Made by a program: the position numbers and the translations under genes. Positions 61,929 through 64,000 of a DNA stretch of 64,000 bases are shown here, one piece after another (the stretch's first letter is position 1; every line of letters starts with the position of its first letter). The stretch is from an uncultured Ligilactobacillus sp. (GTDB lineage Bacteria > Bacillota > Bacilli > Lactobacillales > Lactobacillaceae): NCBI GenBank assembly GCA_934201845.1, contig CAKPXA010000001.1, positions 310,001 to 374,000 on the forward strand, read 5' to 3'. The notes beneath the pieces were generated by a model. The model made no database searches and had not been told where the DNA came from. It saw only the letters and a program-made list of their open reading frames with translations.

Positions 61929-62735
61929 CTAAAGGCCCAGAGCCTTCTTCAGGTAGCGGGCGACGCCGTCGTGGTCGTTGTCGAACTCGGTCACGTCGTC
62001 TGCAATCCGCCTGAGCCGGTCGGTGCCGTTTTTCATCACCACGCCGAGGCCGGCGAAGTCGAGCATCTCCTCGTCGTTGTGTTCGTCGCCGAATGCGATG
62101 ATGTCCCTGCGCGCTATGCCGTAGGTCTTCGCGAGGAAGCCGATGCCGTGGGCCTTGCTGATGCCCTTGGGCGAAAGTTCGAGGATGGGGGTCGGTCCGC
62201 CCCAGACCCCGACGTTGACCTTGCTGCCGAAGGCCTGCTCGAGTCTTGAGACGATTTCAGGCTTCCTCTTTCGATCCACCAGCATGGTCATGGCGGCCGG
62301 GTCGTGCTTCAGGTTGATGCGGTTCAGGACCTGGTCGCTTCTGAGCACTGGCTGGAAGAAGCCGTCGATGCTCTTGTTCGGCACGTCGGAGAGGGCCATT
62401 GTCTTGCCCTCGGCCGAGACCACCCTGATGCCGAGCCTCTGCTTGGCGGCTAGAATGTCGAGCGCGATCTTCCTTGAAAACGTCGTCTGATACTCGTGTT
62501 CCCAGTTCTTGTGCGGGATGTAGCCCAGTGCGCCGTTGAAGTTGATCATCGGTCCCTTCAGCTTCAGTTCGTCATAGTAGCCCACTGCCATCCTGTTCGG
62601 CCGTCCGGTGACGATCGAGACGATGTGACCCGCTTCCTGGGCGCGTCCGATGATTTCCTTCGTTTTTTCCGTGATTTCTGCCCTGCTGTTCAGTGTCGTT
62701 CCGTCCAAATCCAGTGCAATCAGTTTGCGTTGCAT
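61929..62735 (-). CDS. Cof-type HAD-IIB family phosphatase
   Basis: 268 residues. Motif I LIALDLDGTTLNSRAE gives the DxD nucleophile pair near residues 8-10, motif II is VTGRP, the IIB cap lies in the middle, and motif III/IV is SKAHGIGFLAKTYGI with FGDEHNDEEML. Such proteins dephosphorylate sugar phosphates or cofactors such as PLP or flavin. The substrate is unknown. The ATG at 62735 has GGAGGG five bases upstream. Confidence 0.92.
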   Translation of the reverse strand: MQRKLIALDLDGTTLNSRAEITEKTKEIIGRAQEAGHIVSIVTGRPNRMAVGYYDELKLKGPMINFNGALGYIPHKNWEHEYQTTFSRKIALDILAAKQRLGIRVVSAEGKTMALSDVPNKSIDGFFQPVLRSDQVLNRINLKHDPAAMTMLVDRKRKPEIVSRLEQAFGSKVNVGVWGGPTPILELSPKGISKAHGIGFLAKTYGIARRDIIAFGDEHNDEEMLDFAGLGVVMKNGTDRLRRIADDVTEFDNDHDGVARYLKKALGL

Positions 62736-62867
62736 GATACCCTCCATAAGTCTTGCTTATCTAAAGATACCACAGAAGGGGAGGAAAGGGCAATCGTTCC
62801 TTCGATTTTACAGGAACCCGCAAACACAGGACAGTTCCCTGACTTTGATCTGAAAAATGCAATGCTT

Positions 62868-62901
62868 CGAACGTGCATTCGAACGGGCAATGGGGTATAA
62901 T
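62868..62901 (+). promoter_or_regulatory. Promoter with candidate SOS box upstream of ogt
   Basis: -10 TATAAT 62896-62901 and GTGCAT 62873-62878, spacer 17. CGAACGTGCATTCG (62868-62881) differs from CGAAC-N4-GTTCG at one position and overlaps the -35, as the lexA box does. Confidence 0.55.
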
Positions 62902-63004
62902 TGACTCAACGGGGAAGGTGAAGGACAGAGATGGTATTGATGTATTTTGGATACGGCAGCGCTGAATTCGAATATCCGGGAAAAAGGATGAGCGCCTGGC
63001 GGAA

Positions 63005-63253
63005 GTGATTGACATAATCGGTCACATCAACCGTGAAACTGATCCGGACTTTCGCGAAAGGGGAATCGGCAGGAGAATGCTCGAGTGCGGCATGGAGGAA
63101 TACGGTGTGAACAGCCTTTCGGTGAACGAGCAGAATCCCGGTGCTCTGGGCTTTCAGGTCTGCGACAGGTTGGAAATTGACGGTCAGGGAAATCCGTATC
63201 CAGTTCTCTACATGAAGAGGAGGGTGAATGGCGATGCACAAAATGACATATGA
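63005..63253 (+). pseudogene. Remnant of a YjaB-like GNAT acetyltransferase
   Basis: The frame reads DPDFRERGIGRRMLECGMEE then SVNEQNPGALGF and LEIDGQGNPYPVLYMKRR. This is the second half of a YjaB-type GNAT, with the acetyl-CoA loop R-x-x-G-I-G, but the usual YEHMGF after GF is deleted. The first half is missing; a short frame from about 62931 (MVLMYFGYGSAEFEYPGKRM) ends at a stop just before. It overlaps the ogt start. Probably non-functional, kept as part of the ogt leader. Confidence 0.7.
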
Positions 63254-63740
63254 CTCTCCGCTCGGCCGCATTCTGCTTGCGGCAGACGACACGGGCCTGA
63301 CCGGACTCTGGTTTGAGGAGCAGAAATACTATGCGGCGGGACTCGGCGACAACGAAGACGAGGAGGAAGCATCCGCAATGAGGGACGCAGTGAGATGGCT
63401 TGACCTGTACTTTTCAGGCGAAAGGCCGGACTTCACTCCCGAGCTGCACCTGACCGGAACGCCATTCCGGCGGCGGGTCTGGCAGATTCTGCTGAGTATT
63501 CCGTATGGCAGCACCATGACGTACGGCGAGATTGCGGCGGAGCTTTCCGGTTCGACGGCGGCGCGGGCGGTCGGAGGAGCCGTCGGACACAATCCCGTGT
63601 CGATCATCGTGCCCTGCCACAGGGTGCTCGGATCCGGCGGCAGTCTGACAGGATACGCCGGTGGAACCTGGCGCAAGCAGCGGCTGCTGGAGATTGAAGG
63701 CGTTCTTTCGGAACGGAAGCTGAATGAAGAAATGCAGTGA
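63234..63740 (+). CDS. ogt: Methylated-DNA-[protein]-cysteine S-methyltransferase
   Basis: Suicide repair protein that moves alkyl groups from O6-alkylguanine or O4-alkylthymine to its own cysteine. 168 residues: N-terminal domain to about residue 75, then TPFRRRVWQILLSIPYGSTM, the helix-turn-helix arginine finger (STAARAVGGAVGHNP) and the acceptor Cys128 in IVPCHRVLGSGG. The ATG at 63234 is ten bases from AGGAGG; 63228 is the alternative. A candidate SOS box lies about 350 bases upstream. Confidence 0.95.
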   Translation: MHKMTYDSPLGRILLAADDTGLTGLWFEEQKYYAAGLGDNEDEEEASAMRDAVRWLDLYFSGERPDFTPELHLTGTPFRRRVWQILLSIPYGSTMTYGEIAAELSGSTAARAVGGAVGHNPVSIIVPCHRVLGSGGSLTGYAGGTWRKQRLLEIEGVLSERKLNEEMQ

Positions 63741-63761
63741 TGAAATGCTGCAGGAAATGGA

Positions 63762-64000
63762 ATGATTCAATTGTATGAGAAACTGACGGCGTTTCTGCCG
63801 AAGCTCCGGAGGTGCACTCCGGGGAGGATAATCATGAACGGGGGACACGACCCCTTTGTTGCGTATGACGCGGTCATGCTGGACCTGTTCTGCGTTCTTT
63901 ATGAAATGAAGCATCATGACCCGGTATTTGACAAGGACAGATACAGACGCATCCTTGCCGCAGAAAACATCAAGTGGAATGACAGGGATTCGCTGACCCA
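63762..64000 (+). CDS. Gene cut by the window end, possibly DUF6508 family
   Basis: Seventy-nine codons from ATG 63762 to the window edge without a stop. The sequence reads MIQLYEKLTAFLPKLRRCTP, then GGHDPFVAYDAVMLDLFCVL and FDKDRYRRILAAENIKWNDR. The pattern recalls DUF6508 proteins, of unknown function, often annotated in Firmicutes; the match is from memory and weak. The ribosome site is poor (CAGGAAATGGA). It may be cotranscribed with ogt, 21 bases upstream. Confidence 0.5.
   Translation, partial: MIQLYEKLTAFLPKLRRCTPGRIIMNGGHDPFVAYDAVMLDLFCVLYEMKHHDPVFDKDRYRRILAAENIKWNDRDSLT

Noticed and set aside
63414-63917. Minus-strand 167-codon frame over ogt and the last gene
   Set aside because: Antisense to ogt, which has the PCHR active site.

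Overview
The window is about 64 kb of a Bacillota (Firmicutes) chromosome with roughly 50-55% G+C by eye. The evidence is gene order and regulation: rpsB-tsf, rplU-prp-rpmA with a Prp-type L27 extension, efp-Asp23-nusB-folD-xseAB-ispA-tlyA-argR-recN, lexA beside DUF896 and YneF genes, a T-box before hisS-aspS, pyrH-frr-uppS-cdsA-rseP-proS, pdxST with a divergent MocR-type regulator, and CIRCE-hrcA-grpE-dnaK-dnaJ. The mix is reminiscent of Erysipelotrichia, but that placement is an inference. dxs and dxr are missing from the two places where many Firmicutes carry them.

Layout. 0-7 kb: end of a GntR/UTRA regulator, D-lactate dehydrogenase, rpsB-tsf, pfkA, pyk. 7.4-9.8 kb: a free-standing PLD-nuclease/P-loop ATPase fusion with its own promoter, the best candidate here for an undescribed (possibly antiphage) system. 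9.8-11.4 kb: rplS and rplU-prp-rpmA. 11.5-13.1 kb: a consensus promoter, a 27-codon leader peptide with three tandem leucine codons and alternative RNA hairpins, leading to a branched-chain-amino-acid-type binding lipoprotein; this reads as leader-peptide attenuation. 13.2-22.6 kb: peptidase, efp and the folate/ExoVII/isoprenoid/ArgR/RecN cluster. 22.6-29.2 kb: lexA with an SOS box, DUF896, YneF, a heterodimeric ABC exporter, tRNA-Ser(CGA), a GIY-YIG protein and a TrmN6-like methyltransferase. 29.2-35.2 kb: plsC, two unlisted small proteins with DUF1810, T-box-hisS-aspS, amidase. 35.4-43.1 kb: translation and envelope genes to proS and a GNAT. 43.3-46.3 kb: pdxST/pdxR. 46.3-52.6 kb: heat-shock genes and a TPR protein.

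52.7-56 kb is the least conserved stretch: a degenerate tyrosine-recombinase-like gene, an orphan HicB, a frameshifted SEC10/PgrA-type surface gene and half of an XRE regulator. 55.6-58.4 kb is a minus-strand operon of a C69 dipeptidase, a metal-site-less MBL-fold protein and a uracil-DNA-glycosylase-family protein. 58.5-64 kb holds a tautomerase, lysA, a MATE transporter, a HAD phosphatase, a GNAT relic, ogt behind a near-consensus SOS box, and a gene cut by the window end.

Two dispersed palindromic repeats occur between genes. One family (core AAATGGTGTTGA...TCAACACCATTT) has five copies or derivatives, every one between convergent genes. The second shares AAGTGGTAGT.
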